Notes: a model not told the origin generated them from the letters alone. Positions 22,790-33,310 are shown, numbered from the stretch's first letter. The stretch: 64,000 nt of DNA from Cladophialophora immunda (GCF_000835495.1 NW_015622545.1:1116001-1180000); one strand, 5' to 3'. Translations and numbers: made by a program.

Positions 22790-24300
22790 CCCCGGAAATA
22801 ATCCTGGCAGTCAACGGAGACGAAGCGATGGACGCCGTCAAGAACGTGGAAGTGCTGGGAATTATTCAGGCTCAAGCCCCATAAGACAATCACGAATACG
22901 AAGAGGCCTTTCATCCTACCATCATCACTGAAAACGGCAGCCCCAGAGTCCCCTGGGCAAGCAAACTCTCCGTACTTATGCTCTGGAACGATACATACCG
23001 CCGAAGCTCTGCTGAGTTCTGCTTGGAGCCGGGCTCCGCCGACCAAACCCCCTTCATCGTCGAGTACTTGGCAGTTGCGGCGACCCAACAGACATCATCA
23101 ACACCACCACTTCATGGCATACCCCGGTGTGAGCAACAGCCCCTATGCTGGCGCCAGCGGAGTCCCAGTAGTCAAGAAACGCCGTGACGGCATCCACTCT
23201 GACGTCCTTATGGTCGTCTTTGGGCTTCACAAGCTCATCATCAGTCGTCTCGCTGAAAGGCTCTACAAACGCGGTATCATTAAGGTTGCTACGCTGTCAT
23301 GATGGGGACTCTCATTGTGTTGCTCGTCTTGTTCGTGTTTGATCAGTGGGACGACTGCGGTATCATCAAGGTCGCTACGCTGTCGTGATGGGGAATCTCA
23401 TTGTGTTGCTCGTCTTGTTCGTGTTTGATCAGTGCGACGACTGGAACAACCGCTTGAATCTCCGGTAACGAGTCGTTATTTGAGTCGTTGGTGAGATCAA
23501 CAACGGGATGCCGTTATCAATAACTGCCTTGTGGCATCCCGGTGCCAGTAACAGCCCTTGTGCTGGCGCTACGGAAGGAGTCCTGGTAGTCAAAGCCAGG
23601 ACGCCATTCCTATTCCCTTTGGCCACAACACGGATTCGTTTGCCTTCAATACATTCAGGAGAAAGAAGTTGGTTTATACAGGGAGTGCTTTGAGAGCAGT
23701 AGCGCTCAGCAGCCCTTATGCTAGCGTCTTCGGAATCCCAACAGTTAAGGAAGACGAAGCCATACACGCCGCCATGAATAGTCATATCATGTGGCAGGCA
23801 CATCTCGGTGTCAGCAACAGGCTGTTTGCGGGGCTGGCGCTATTGGAATCCTAGCAGTCAACGAAGACGACGCGACGCACGCCGTTATCAAGAGCTATTT
23901 TATGGCACGCCGATCGCATCTACAATTCAGTGCGCAAGGAAAGGGGGAAAGACGACAACTCGAGCGGTGCCGCGAAGGCGAAGCGATGTACGCTGTCCTC
24001 AAGAACCACATCATCGACACACCTGGGTATGAGCAATAGCACCCGTGCTGGCGTCATCGGAATCCTAGCAGTCAAGAAAAGCCGTGACGTAACGCTGTCC
24101 TCAAGAACCATATCATGGCACATCCTGGTGTGAATAACTGCCCTGCCGCAACGAAGACGAAGCCATAGTCGCCATCATCAAGACCGACTTCAATATGCGC
24201 CGCAGTGAGCAATAGCTCTTCTGCAACGAAGACGAAGCTATGCACGCCGTCAAGAATGTGGAAGTGCTGGGAATCATTCGCGCTTGAACCCCAGAAGGCA
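22790..24300 (+). repeat. Degenerate protein-coding-like repeat (GVSNSP...GILAVNEDEA)
   Basis: Seven or more diverged units recur. In translation a unit reads roughly GVSNSPCAG, then GILAV(N/K)EDEA, then HAV(I/K)KN followed by MAHP. Clear starts are near 23,123, 23,533, 23,705, 23,808, 24,030 and 24,130, with half units at 22,800 and 24,220. Frames shift between units, so it is not an intact gene now. Related pieces lie on the minus strand at 19,840-19,945 and 20,555-20,620. Units also share 'ccgatcgcatctacaattca'. The origin is unknown; it looks like an expanded, decayed exon. Confidence 0.5.
23271..23442 (+). repeat. Two-copy 86-bp tandem duplication
   Basis: Copies at 23,271-23,356 and 23,357-23,442 both read 'gcggtatcat.aaggt.gctacgctgtc.tgatgggga', continue with 'ctcattgtgttgctcgtctt' and end with 'gtgtttgatcagtg.gacgact'. 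They differ at only about five positions, so the duplication is much younger than the repeat tract around it. Confidence 0.85.
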
Positions 24301-24502
24301 GACACTCGAAGACATCAATCCCGACCCCCTTCGTCGTCGTGTAGTCGCGGCGACTCTACGGGCATCATCAATGACACTTCATGGGATAATACCGATCCTG
24401 CGATCGTCTAGTTGGGCACTCGGCAGCCCAGAGGGCACTCAGCAGCGCACTCGCAGGACTTGACTTTGCTTTTTTTCCTGACGCAGAACCACCCAGTGGC
24501 TG

Positions 24503-24660
24503 ATTGACTGTGCTGTGTTTTGTTTTGGGTTTTTATCCTGTGCAATATGTTCGCTCGCTCACCTTTGCGAGTCATCAATGGATGGATGGATGGATGGATG
24601 GATAGATAAGAATGTAGTTCAAGCGAGATCGTGCACCCCGGTACTTGCCCGCCGCATGCC
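24503..24660 (+). repeat. Dispersed 'TGTGCTGTGTTTTGTTTTG' family copy, with (GGAT)n
   Basis: The sequence 'tgtgctgtgttttgttttg' is followed by 'atgttcgctcgctcac', 'cgagtcatcaatggatgg' and 'ttcaagcgagatcgtgc'. Close relatives lie at 31,065-31,128 and 41,701-41,870, a partial one at 18,508-18,562 and a RIP-altered inverted one at 54,728-54,785. The (ggat)n run at 24,578-24,606 is part of this copy. There are no coding frames or terminal repeats. Confidence 0.65.
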
Positions 24661-24663
24661 TTG

Positions 24664-24790
24664 CAGCCAACTTGATTGCATACTCGTCGGAGTTCCGTGG
24701 GCAGTGGCCACTCCACTTGAATTTCGTCAGGGAACAACTCGGGCCCGTTTGTACCCACACATTTGCACTCACCTACTCGCTGACTAACTA
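24664..24790 (+). repeat. Dispersed 'AACTTGATTGC..CTCGTCGG' family, copy 3
   Basis: This is the longest copy of the family seen at 16,861 and 18,956: 'ccaacttgattgcatactcg', 'ccacttgaatttcgtcaggg', 'gggcccgtttgtacccacac' and 'tcactcacctactcgctgac' follow in order. It directly follows the previous dispersed repeat. Confidence 0.6.
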
Positions 24791-25521
24791 CGCTACAACT
24801 GTGACACTGGTGAGCGGGTGGGTGGGCGAGTGAAGTCGAAGAGTGCGCTACAGAGTGAGTGCTGGGTGCCAGGAAACGGTTTAGGTGCTGGGAATGCCTG
24901 TCGAGTGCCCTGCGAGCGTCGGCTGAGACTCACTGAGTGCCCTCTAACCCACTTTTCGTGTTCCTCGAGTGTGTTGGATGGACAAACCTTTTGGCTTCTC
25001 GTCCAAAAACCACTTTGTTTCCACGGTTGATCCAAAACACCGCTTTTACCTGCTCCTCGAGTAGGTTTGCAAGTGAGTGAGACTGGAGAGCAAGTTCCCC
25101 AGAGAACGAGAGCAGGTTTGTAGTTTGCAAGTGAGGAAGATTAGAGAGCAAGCTTACAAGACAGAGAGTAGGTTTGTAGGTTTACAAGCTATCTCCGTCA
25201 CAGTTCTAATATTGCTGAACACCTCCTACCTGCGCCTTCGCTTGGACGAGATCCTTAGTCTTGGATACTCTCTTATGGCAGTTGGAATAACCAACAGATG
25301 GAATCCGAGAGGCCGACCGCAAGCTAATGCTATACTGAATTTCCGATATCGACGTAGCGAGAGACTCGTAGCCTTACTCCTTGAATATTGCCGCCACAGA
25401 AGGAAGCGGGGCTCGAACCTGGCCTTGGTACGAACGAAAGGGAACAGCTGGTCGTCCACCGCGCAGGGAACAGATAAGTCGTCTGTTTGACACGCCATTC
25501 ACACCAAAAAATCGGAAGAGA
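24791..25521. other. Repeat-rich intergenic stretch
   Basis: The segment at 24,955-25,045 is a diverged copy of the 14,951 repeat. 25,308-25,372 ('aagctaatgctatactgaat') recurs in altered form at 26,507-26,566. No gene is supported. Confidence 0.4.
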
Positions 25522-25885
25522 TCAAGCTTCAGTTGCCATAGCATCCGCTTGAAGCACAGATCGCACCACGGTTGCAGAATCACAGTGGTAGATGCTTGCC
25601 TTGAAGTGATAGTGGTTCGGGATAGCGAATGTCAATGTTGCAAGTACTTACTTCCTCCTTGAGTAGCTTTGAACGTTGCGATAGCCCAGGCAAGTTTGAA
25701 CGGTCAGTGCATGCTCTTTGCCTTCCGCAGCTTGGGCAGGCGGTGGCTACCATGGTCGGCTGGCTTTGGCTTGCGCTTAGAAATTGCTTGATCTCTTCCA
25801 GTATTTCCTTTGCCTGCGCTAGGCTCTCTTCCATCTTCTGGAAGGTTTCTGTCCAGGGATCCATTTTTTCTAAGAGGTCGAGCAT
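25522..25885 (-). CDS. Small two-exon hypothetical protein, coiled coil plus CxxC
   Basis: Exon 1 is 25,885-25,652 (78 codons), and the intron is 25,651-25,600 (52 bp, GTAAGT...TTCAAG). Exon 2 is 25,599-25,522, ending at TGA. The product would be 103 residues. It begins with a heptad-like helix (TFQKMEESLAQAKEILEEIK, about residues 14-33), followed by a single CPSCGRQRAC cluster (50-59) that could hold a metal only with partners such as YHC in exon 2. The donor is a perfect consensus and falls exactly at a codon boundary, with exon 2 in the right phase; this is the main support. No family or function is recognised. Confidence 0.45.
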
Positions 25886-26669
25886 AGCTAAGTGGTGACT
25901 TTTCTTGATCTTCTGCGTCGGTTCACTTTGTAAATGCGTGATGAGAAAACTTGCTGGGCGGCTTGCCTACCTTTATATCTAAGCCCACGGTGGCTGTACT
26001 GGAACTAGCATCATCGGTTTAATTCTGCTGATGCGTCTTCGGCTGCCGCTAGCGATAGTGAGCAGATGCTAGACTTGTCTCTGTTGAGCTTGCGGAGACA
26101 CCAGACACTAGAAGCGCAATCTCACGTCTTTTCTTTTTCGAACTTGCCGTGGGCCGCACGAACATTGCCAACCGTATGCGGCCAACGTTCGACTGCCGTC
26201 CAAAGAGGAATGGTGAGCGCCACCGACCACGATCAACTCTGCGAAGTTGGGAAAGGGGACTATTACAGCGAAGGGAAGTTGCTGGATTTGCAAACGCTGG
26301 AATAGAGTATGCGCTCACACCTGCCGCCTCTATCCCGTTCGCTGGGGACTCGGTTTTCCGACTTCGAAATGGGAGCATGAAACTAACCCCAATTGGGCTG
26401 TACTCTCAGCCAACGTAAAGGGCCAGGATCAGTTCATTAGCACCTGTCTTTGCTAACAGACTTGCAGTATCTGGTCTAAGGGACAACAAGTAGGGCGGAC
26501 AGTTGGGGGTCGACTCGAAAGCTAAAGTTGTATTGAGTTGCCGATATCTATGTAGCAAGAGGCATTGTAACATCGACAAAGTGATGATACGATCCTCAGT
26601 CGCCTCCGACCATACTGCTCTCCAATTGATCTTTCGCTGTGCTTCGGATCTTGTGGCGTAGCCGGTGCG
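25886..26669. other. Intergenic stretch, no supported gene
   Basis: Short frames on both strands. One plus frame (26,247-26,456) has a few cysteines (CWICKRWNRVC) but lacks the spacing of a Zn2Cys6 cluster. 26,507-26,566 is a diverged duplicate of 25,308-25,372. Confidence 0.35.
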
Positions 26670-27455
26670 TTAAGTAGACACGCCTGGTACCATCAAATCC
26701 TTCCGATCCGACTCGATTGCCTTGTCCACCATCTGAATCACTCTTTCGTTACCGGAGCGTGTCGCTGCTTGCAGCGCTGTACCAAACAGTCCTCTGGGTG
26801 CCTTGGCGTCCGCACCGTAGTCGAGCAGCAGCTTGACCACCTTTGTATGGCCATGGTAGGCCGCGGCCTGCAGTGCGTCGCCGCAGCCTGCCCGAGCGTT
26901 GATGTCTGCACCGCGATCCAGGAGCAGCCGCACTATCCCTTCCTGGCCAGACATTGATGCCGCTTGCAGAGCATTGCCAAAGTCTCCTCCTTGCGCATTC
27001 ACGTCGGCACCCTTTTCCAGAAGCAGCTGGGCGAGTTCATACTTGCCGCGAGTCGATGCTATTTATAAAACCTTTACAAACTGGTCCTTTTGGGCGTTGA
27101 CGTGTGTATCACGCTCAAGGAGCAGTCGGACTACCTTATCTCGGTCTTCCTTCGTCGCCCCTTCTAGCGCGGTGTACCAAAATCCTTCATTGGTGGTCAC
27201 ATCGGCACCCCCGCCAAGGAGTAGCCGGACTATCTTCTCATATCCCAGGAGAGCTGCCACCTTCAAAGCAGTGCCGTAATTTCCGCCCGGAACATTCACG
27301 TCGGCACCATGTTCAAGAAGCAGTTGGACCACGTTGCTCTCGCCGTTCAGCAACGCGGCCACCAGAGCATTACCATGTTCAACGCCTTGAGAGCCGTTAA
27401 TCAAAGGGCGTGTCCAAGGAAATTGACTTGTAAAGAGTCTGAGAAGGGGTTCCGG
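26670..27455 (-). pseudogene. Ankyrin-repeat protein, C-terminal part, in-frame TAA
   Basis: One minus-strand frame from about 27,455 to 26,670 encodes about seven ankyrin repeats. Recognisable units are GNALVAALLNGESNVVQLLL, YGTALKVAALLGYEKIVRLL, ALEGATKEDRDKVVRLLLER, KYELAQLLLEKGADVNAQGG, GNALQAASMSGQEGIVRLLL, GDALQAAAYHGHTKVVKLLL and GTALQAATRSGNERVIQMV. A TAA at 27,063-27,065 interrupts the unit that should read like LQAAS; CAA-to-TAA fits. Ankyrin repeats bind other proteins. In fungi such C-terminal arrays often follow a NACHT or HET-type head, but upstream of 27,455 the frame is closed by another stop and no head is present. No ATG start is visible, so this is a truncated pseudogene. 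Confidence 0.8.
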
Positions 27456-27599
27456 TTATTCGGAGTCAAAGCTTGTGTGAGACTGGACTAGACATCTCAT
27501 TGTACGCACTCCTCCGCCTTGGATCTCTCCTGCCCGCATTTGGTCCGGGTGGATGATAAGGTGTGTCAACCGTCCCTGAGGCTGAGTGGGTCTTGAGCT

Positions 27600-29360
27600 C
27601 CTTCCAAAGGAGCTGACACTGTGATGTTTGCGGAGGTAGAGGCTGAAGCGACTGTCTGGGAGGGTTCTCGAGGTAGCGAAGATGGCGCTACCGGCGTGAT
27701 AATAATGTCGGTTGAGGTGCTGAGGTGGAATAGTTGCAGCTGTGGATGCGGATGTGATTGGGATTGTAGCCAGGTCAGCCCTGGATACGCTTGGGGAGTC
27801 ACCGGCACCAGCGATGTGAAAACACCTTGGAAACATTGTGCCTGGAGCACCACGTTTGATTTAGCGCGTAGTTCCAGAGTTGCGGGCGTGGATGCGGATG
27901 TGCATTTGGAGCATCTATCACGTGCATGTGCCGAGACTAGGTAATCCAGAGGGAGAATAGGAATCATTCGCCCATGTCGGCGGCGAAGTCGGTGGGGCCG
28001 CCCTCGTCCACAATGGCTATAGACCTGTGGCCACAACGCGCCCTCGCAAATACGCTTAGGGAGTCACTAGCGGCAGCTTGATGTGAAAACTCCTTGGAAG
28101 TATTATGCTTGGATGGAGCACTAGGTAATCCGGAGGGAGACTGCCTATGTCGGCAGCGAAGTCGGTGGCACCAGCGCCCACTTGATTTGGAGGCACGCTG
28201 GAGTGATAGAGGTTTGGTGGATACGTCAAGAACGTTGGAATAGTTGTAGGTATGGAGTAACCAGGCTAAATACGCTGGGGGAGTACCTGCGGCGTGATGT
28301 GAAACCTCCTTGAGAAGCATTGTGCCTGGAGCACTAGGTCTGATTTCTCGCGTAGTTCCGGTGTTGCAGGCGTGTCCTGATGGCCAAGGATAGTTGCATG
28401 GTTGCGTGGCCAGACCACGCTGTCTGTCGAAACACGCCGTATCCAGCGCTGATTGTGGTGCGAAGAACTTCATGTCCAGCCGGAATTGGGAAGGCGACCG
28501 GCGTAGGGGAGAACTCGCCCGTCTATTGGGAAAGAGGCATTCTCTGCTGAGCTGGAAGTATCTGGCTTACAACCGCCATGACAAGAAAGCAGAAACTGCA
28601 TTCCCACCCACTATACAACAACGTCTTAGCTCACGATTCATTTTATGTGAATGTCGGCGAAACAAAGCATAAGAGAAAGGTGAGATATGAGGTTGGAATA
28701 GTTGCAGGTGTGGATGCGGATGTGGTTGGGCTCGGCGACAGTCAGAAGGTTCTTCGTCTTGCGTACCTTGGGTTTGACAACCACCCTGTCGAAGATGCGG
28801 TGGCATCGACTGGCAAAAGAGTGGCGAGCCCTCATGACAAGGCTTTGGAAGGAACCGTCTATAACTGGCAAAAGAGTGGGGAGTCCTTGGGTCGACATTG
28901 GACAACATTACTCCAGCTCTCAGCTTGCGACCTTGTAAACGCCCGATTTGCCAACTTCCGATACGTCTTCCTTCATCATGGACGCCGGAAACCCTTTCAG
29001 CTCCTCGTTACTAAAGGGGAACTCCTCCGGGACCACAATGGACAATGTTTTGGAAGGAACCGCCCATGGACTGGACAAGAGCGAGCCCTTGGGTCGACAA
29101 GGCTTTGGAAGGAACCATCCACCGTCATGCTCTGTGCTGGGGGGTCACCGGCCGCGTAGTCTGAGGTTAGAATAGTTGTAAGTGTAGACGTGGATGTGAT
29201 TGGCATTGTAGCCAGGCAGGATACGCTTAGGGAGTCACCAGCGGTGTGATATAAAGCCTTCACAAATAGAAGTATTGTTCCTGGAGCACCGGGTAGTCTG
29301 GAGGGAGAATGCCCGTGTCGGCGGCGAAGTCGGTGGTACCAGCGCCGATTGCAGCGGAAA
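27600..29360. repeat. Degenerate repeat, 'gttggaatagttgcaggtgtggatgcggatgtg' theme
   Basis: An ordered set of phrases recurs four to five times. The phrases are 'ggaatagttgca', 'gtggatgcggatgtg', 'ggatacgcttggggagtcac', 'gatgtgaaaac.ccttggaa', 'ggagcac.aggta.tc.ggaggga' and 'atgtcggcggcgaagtcggt'. Instances lie around 27,725-28,000, 28,050-28,175, 28,230-28,340, 28,690-28,740 and 29,160-29,345. Minus-strand frames over it are Ser/Thr/Pro-rich and repetitive. Unit length is near 270 bp where complete. Also inside, 28,790-28,900 and 29,035-29,120 share 'ggcaaaagagtgg' / 'aggctttggaaggaacc' wording. Confidence 0.5.
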
Positions 29361-30410
29361 GAACTCCAGAGCCAGCCAGCTGAAAACGGAGTCTTCTGCA
29401 GACCCAAGGCCCACGGTGGATTGCAGGCAATCACCCATCAGACGATAGAAGGGCGAGAAGGCCCTAGGCCAGACGCTTCTATCTAGTAAAAGAATTAATC
29501 AGTTGAGTCTGTAGTGAGGTTATTAAGATAAATTTTCAGCTTTAGCTTCAGGTGGCACGTGCTTTCGTGTTTTGGACGTGAAACGAGCCCGCGACCGCGT
29601 TTTGTGACAGTTGCTTGATTCCTGGGAGAGGAGTGGGAAGCCAGTCTCGAAGGAGAAGGTAGATTGCAGCATCACTCACCACTTGTAATGCAATATTAAA
29701 AGACGATGGAAGGGCAAGAAGCCGCCGGGCCAGAAACTTTTTTTGTAGTAAAAGAATTGATGTTTGGGTTGCGATAACTGATGAGGGGCAATGTTTGTGG
29801 CGACGAGGATGAGGGATCTTTTGCGAAATGAGGGGTCGAGAGGCGCAGGCGCTTACACTTCGACAACGACCTCCAGGAACTGGGACTTTACCATCCCATG
29901 CCAACAGGGAATTCTTCGTCGCACTTTTGAATCTCGTGGAACACACCCGCCACTTTGGCTGTATGCTCACTGCGGAGTTAATTACGCCTACTCAGAGGCA
30001 CCGCGCCCTCCACCGCCCCCTAGAATCACATGGCAGGTTGGTGCTGCTACAATCTAGCTTCTCCACTGAAGCTGAAGCTGAATCTATCCCAACCTCGTGT
30101 TCTCGCTGCCTACCCAACAACCTCCATGTTCTCTACGGTTTCAACTACGGACTCAACAGACTAATTATTTTACTACCAAAAGGTTTCTTACGACGTACTC
30201 GGGGCTACCTTCTCGCCCTGCTACCTTTTTTCAATATTGCATTGCAGGTGGGTGCTGCTGCCAGCTAACTTCTCCTTCGCTGGAGCTTAAGCTGAATTTA
30301 GCCCCAGCCCCGGTGTTCCCACTACGGACAGTGCTTTCCGTGGCACTCGCAATCCTTCGAGATCACAACACAAACTAGATCACGACTAAGAGAACTTCCC
30401 TCCCGCGCCG

Positions 30411-30847
30411 CTAGAAGATCAGGGTGAAGTCGGTGAACTGCTCAAAAAGTTTGCCGATAAGGTCCCTCTCCTCAAAGAAAGCTATCCCGGTTGGAGCGAT
30501 GAAGATTTAGTCTATGCCTTGAACGAAACCGACGGCAACGTTAATACTGCTATTAATCGCATTTCAGGTAGTGAGAGAGCTGACACTCATATTCCTATGC
30601 CTAAAATCGCTAATTATTCTACTTTAGGCACCATCTCACAATACCTCCCGCATCAACCGACGCTTCTACTTGGGGTCGTGGCCGTGGTAATTTTGAAGGT
30701 CGAGGAAGAGGTCGCGGTGCTAAACGTTGTGCTAGAGGTGGCCGGGGTGCAAAATCAGTCACCACCGTATATACAAATAGCACAAAACCCGCACAGACGA
30801 CTGAGGGCTTGGATTCTGCCACTGAACATGGGTTGTTTCCAATTTAG
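30411..30847 (+). pseudogene. DEF1-like CUE/RGG protein fragment
   Basis: Exon 1 (30,411-30,567) encodes EDQGEVGELLKKFADKVPLL and YPGWSDEDLVYALNETDGNV, ending NTAINRIS. This is a CUE-type ubiquitin-binding fold as in Def1, the factor that promotes degradation of stalled RNA polymerase II. A 60-bp GT-AG intron (30,568-30,627, branch-like CTAAT) leads to GTISQ, the segment that follows the CUE domain in Def1 relatives. After that the frame must shift: in another frame 30,662-30,847 encodes WGRGRGNFEGRGRGRGAKR and RGGRGAKS, an RGG tract, then a TAG. Real Def1 proteins are several hundred residues with a long Gln-rich tail, absent here. The start is also missing. It is a decayed partial copy; the Def1 assignment is from memory of the family. 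Confidence 0.55.
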
Positions 30848-31064
30848 ACTATTGAACTCGGATTGTGTGTAACTTTCCCCAAAGACAAAAATTGGCAAAG
30901 AAACCTGAGGAGTAAGAAATGCGGTTTTTTGATTGAAAGTTGAACAAAGCGTAGTCACTCTAGCGTAGTCAGTCAGCTAGGGGCGGTAGCGCAGGCAGTG
31001 CACCGCAGTCAGCGCAGTCTGTCCAGCGCAGTCGCTGAAACTTTACTTTGCTTGCGACGTAGAC

Positions 31065-31128
31065 CCGCTCACTCACCCACTGTGCTGTGTTTTGTTTTGT
31101 TTTGTTTTGTCTTATCCTGTTTGCAATG
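31065..31128 (+). repeat. Dispersed 'TGTGCTGTGTTTTG' family copy
   Basis: 'actcacccactgtgctgtg' is followed by four TTTTG units and 'cttatcctgtttgcaat', as at 24,503 and 41,701. Preceded by a 'gcgcagtc' repeat that also precedes the 18,508 copy. Confidence 0.6.
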
Positions 31129-31605
31129 CAGAGGTTAGGATACATTCTGCTTCAGCTTTAGTGGAGAAGCCAGATTGCAGCAGCAGCACCCACCACCTAC
31201 AATACAACATTGAGAGGATTAAAGTCGAATGTTTCAACATTTCCATCCACCAAACCTATCTCAATGCTTACTGAGAGGCAGCCCTGTCGCCGGCTGCTGT
31301 ATTTGTTGATAATCACATCAACAACCTTCAGTAACTGAGTTCTATGACGCCGCCATCCCATGCCAACAGGGAATTCTTCGTCGCGCTTGGGATAAATTCA
31401 GCTTCAGCGAAGCCGAAGGAGAATGATTGCTACAGCACCTACCACCTCTCGACCGGCAATCTTCGCATACGCTGAAACCTTCTGAGGGCTGTTTCTTTGG
31501 GCTCTACCGTTGGAGTACTTAGTTCTGACGACAATGGGTTCTTTGGAGACTTGGAGGTAGGAGACAGAGACCGAATCGGCGGGATCGCTTTGGGACAGTT
31601 CTTCC

Positions 31606-32046
31606 GTGTGCAGTGCAACGACAGACAGAATGCGACCAGACGATATGACACCGCCAGCTCCAAAGCGACAGTATGGTTTGGCCAGTGGTATCTTCGGGAT
31701 ACCATATCATTCACAAGGCGGCCCTCCTCCCACCCAAGTTCCAACAGAAGAGCCAACACAACCTCTCACCAGCTCAGCACCCAGACTGGGGAGTCGGCAG
31801 TTGGCGGATTCGCAAGCGACGTTGATTGTAGAGTTGGCATCAAGTCCAGATTATCTCATTACCCAGAGAGCCCATGATGTCCTCAACAAGCAGCAGTGCG
31901 AGAAAATCTTATGGCTAGCGCTGCCGCCGGCTCCGTTGTTTGTTGATCATCAGGTCGCTGACGTGGCGTCGAACGCCCATCCCACACCACCGTGGACAGG
32001 CGTATCTGGCATCTTCGATGTCAAGGTAGATAGATTCAAGCAGTGA
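31606..32046 (+). CDS. Hypothetical protein, 146 codons
   Basis: A single frame from ATG 31,606 to TGA 32,044 has normal protein wording: PPAPKRQYGLASGIFGIPYH, PTEEPTQPLTSSAPRLGS, ATLIVELASSPDYLITQRAH and CEKILWLALPPAPLFVDHQV. Its N-terminal half is Pro/Thr-rich and its C-terminal half looks helical. No domain is recognised. It lies between copies of the dispersed repeat and could be a fragment of a longer gene. Confidence 0.35.
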   Translation: MCSATTDRMRPDDMTPPAPKRQYGLASGIFGIPYHSQGGPPPTQVPTEEPTQPLTSSAPRLGSRQLADSQATLIVELASSPDYLITQRAHDVLNKQQCEKILWLALPPAPLFVDHQVADVASNAHPTPPWTGVSGIFDVKVDRFKQ

Positions 32047-32360
32047 CAACGTAACTAGTTGGCCTCCTTCTGGAGGTGTTGAGCCAGGAGCACTCTATAA
32101 CACCAGTGTCTCTCCGGCCCTCTCTTCGGCGCCATCTTGGTGACTGCTCATCTGCGTGGCCCCCTTCTGGAGTTGTTGAGCTGGCTGGCCTCCTTCTGAA
32201 ACTGTCGAGCCAGGAGTATTCTACAACTCCAGTGTCGCTCTCTTCGGCGCCCCAAAAGTGAATTCTTCGTCACACTTCTGAATCTCGTGGAACACACCCG
32301 CCACTTGAGTTGTATTCTCACCACGGACTCAACGGATTAATTCTTTTACTACACAAAAGT

Positions 32361-33310
32361 CTCCAAAGGCTGCTCGAAGCGGCTCTAGATTGGGCTCGAA
32401 GGCAGCCCCCCCACAGCCGTTTAGTTCCACCCACTACACATCTTCACAACCTTGACTATTCGTTTCAAGACCTTAAAAGCATCGAGTCAGCTTTAGTCCA
32501 GATCTTGATTCTTGAAAGACTATTTATTCCCTTTGGCCTACGAACACGTATTTCCGAATGATGACTCTACTCAGTAAAGCTCGTCCCGACACAGAACCGT
32601 ATGCCTATTGAACTGGGGCGAGGCTTCTAGCCATAGGCGCCAACTCGTACGGCGGTAGGTAACAGGCACGTTCACATCTTGTAAAGCAGTTGATTGATTG
32701 TCTTGTTGTCTCTCTATCTGCCCAGGCGAATAACAAAAGAAAAGACTACCAAGCTAAAGCGGTACCCTCGAACTGACCAATCAGAGAGTGGCAACGTCTG
32801 TCTGTACAATGTACAGCCAAAAGTTGACCAATCACCTTGCTCGCCCGCCTTGCACCTCAGGTCCTCTCCAAACCTTTCCCATTCCACTATGTGTATATGA
32901 AAGTACAATAGTCTGATGGCTCGTGGAAGACAGGTTCGTGGAGGAAGTCGGGTATGAGTGAGTGCGCATTGACGTCGTTGAAGAGGTCGATGTACTAGGC
33001 AGAGGACTCAATGAAGTAGAAGGACTTACAGCATAAGATCTTGAATACGTTATTGATGTGCTGTAGTATATACTCGTCAGGGAGCTCGTTAATGGAGACA
33101 GGCTCCAACTGTTGCTCGAAGTACTGGAACCTGAGCACACATAGAATCCCAATCTGTCCATGTTTGTCCATCACCTGCGGGCCAGAGGGTACTGGACGAG
33201 TGAAAATATTGCAGCAACTCTATAGCTTCCACTGTCACAAGAGGTCAGGATATTGGCGATCAACAACTATAGGTTCAGTTAGTCATTGATCGTACGGAAA
33301 TGGAGAGCAG
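32361..33310. other. Flank of the Gypsy insertion, no supported gene
   Basis: A Ser/Thr-rich minus frame (32,832-33,161) is the longest. Composition is normal right up to the insertion site, with no RIP spill-over visible. Confidence 0.4.

Larger units (their letters stand above)
29430..32360. repeat. Dispersed ~400-bp repeat family in both orientations
   Basis: Plus-orientation copies contain 'gggaattcttcgtcgcactt', 'ctcgtggaacacacccgcca', 'ggattaattcttttactac', 'caatattgcattgcaggtgg' and 'ggtgctgctgcaatct..cttctcc' in that order. Plus copies are at 29,905-30,075, 30,165-30,305, 31,360-31,430 and 32,255-32,350. Minus copies are at 29,440-29,500, 29,530-29,760 and 31,130-31,215. Some copies hold only half of the unit. 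No coding frame and no clear ends were seen, so this may be a SINE- or MITE-like family. A DEF1-like gene fragment (30,411-30,847) lies between copies. Confidence 0.5.

Noticed and set aside
26247..26456. Zn2Cys6 transcription-factor domain
   Set aside because: Cysteine spacing does not fit CX2CX6CX5-12CX2CX6-9C.
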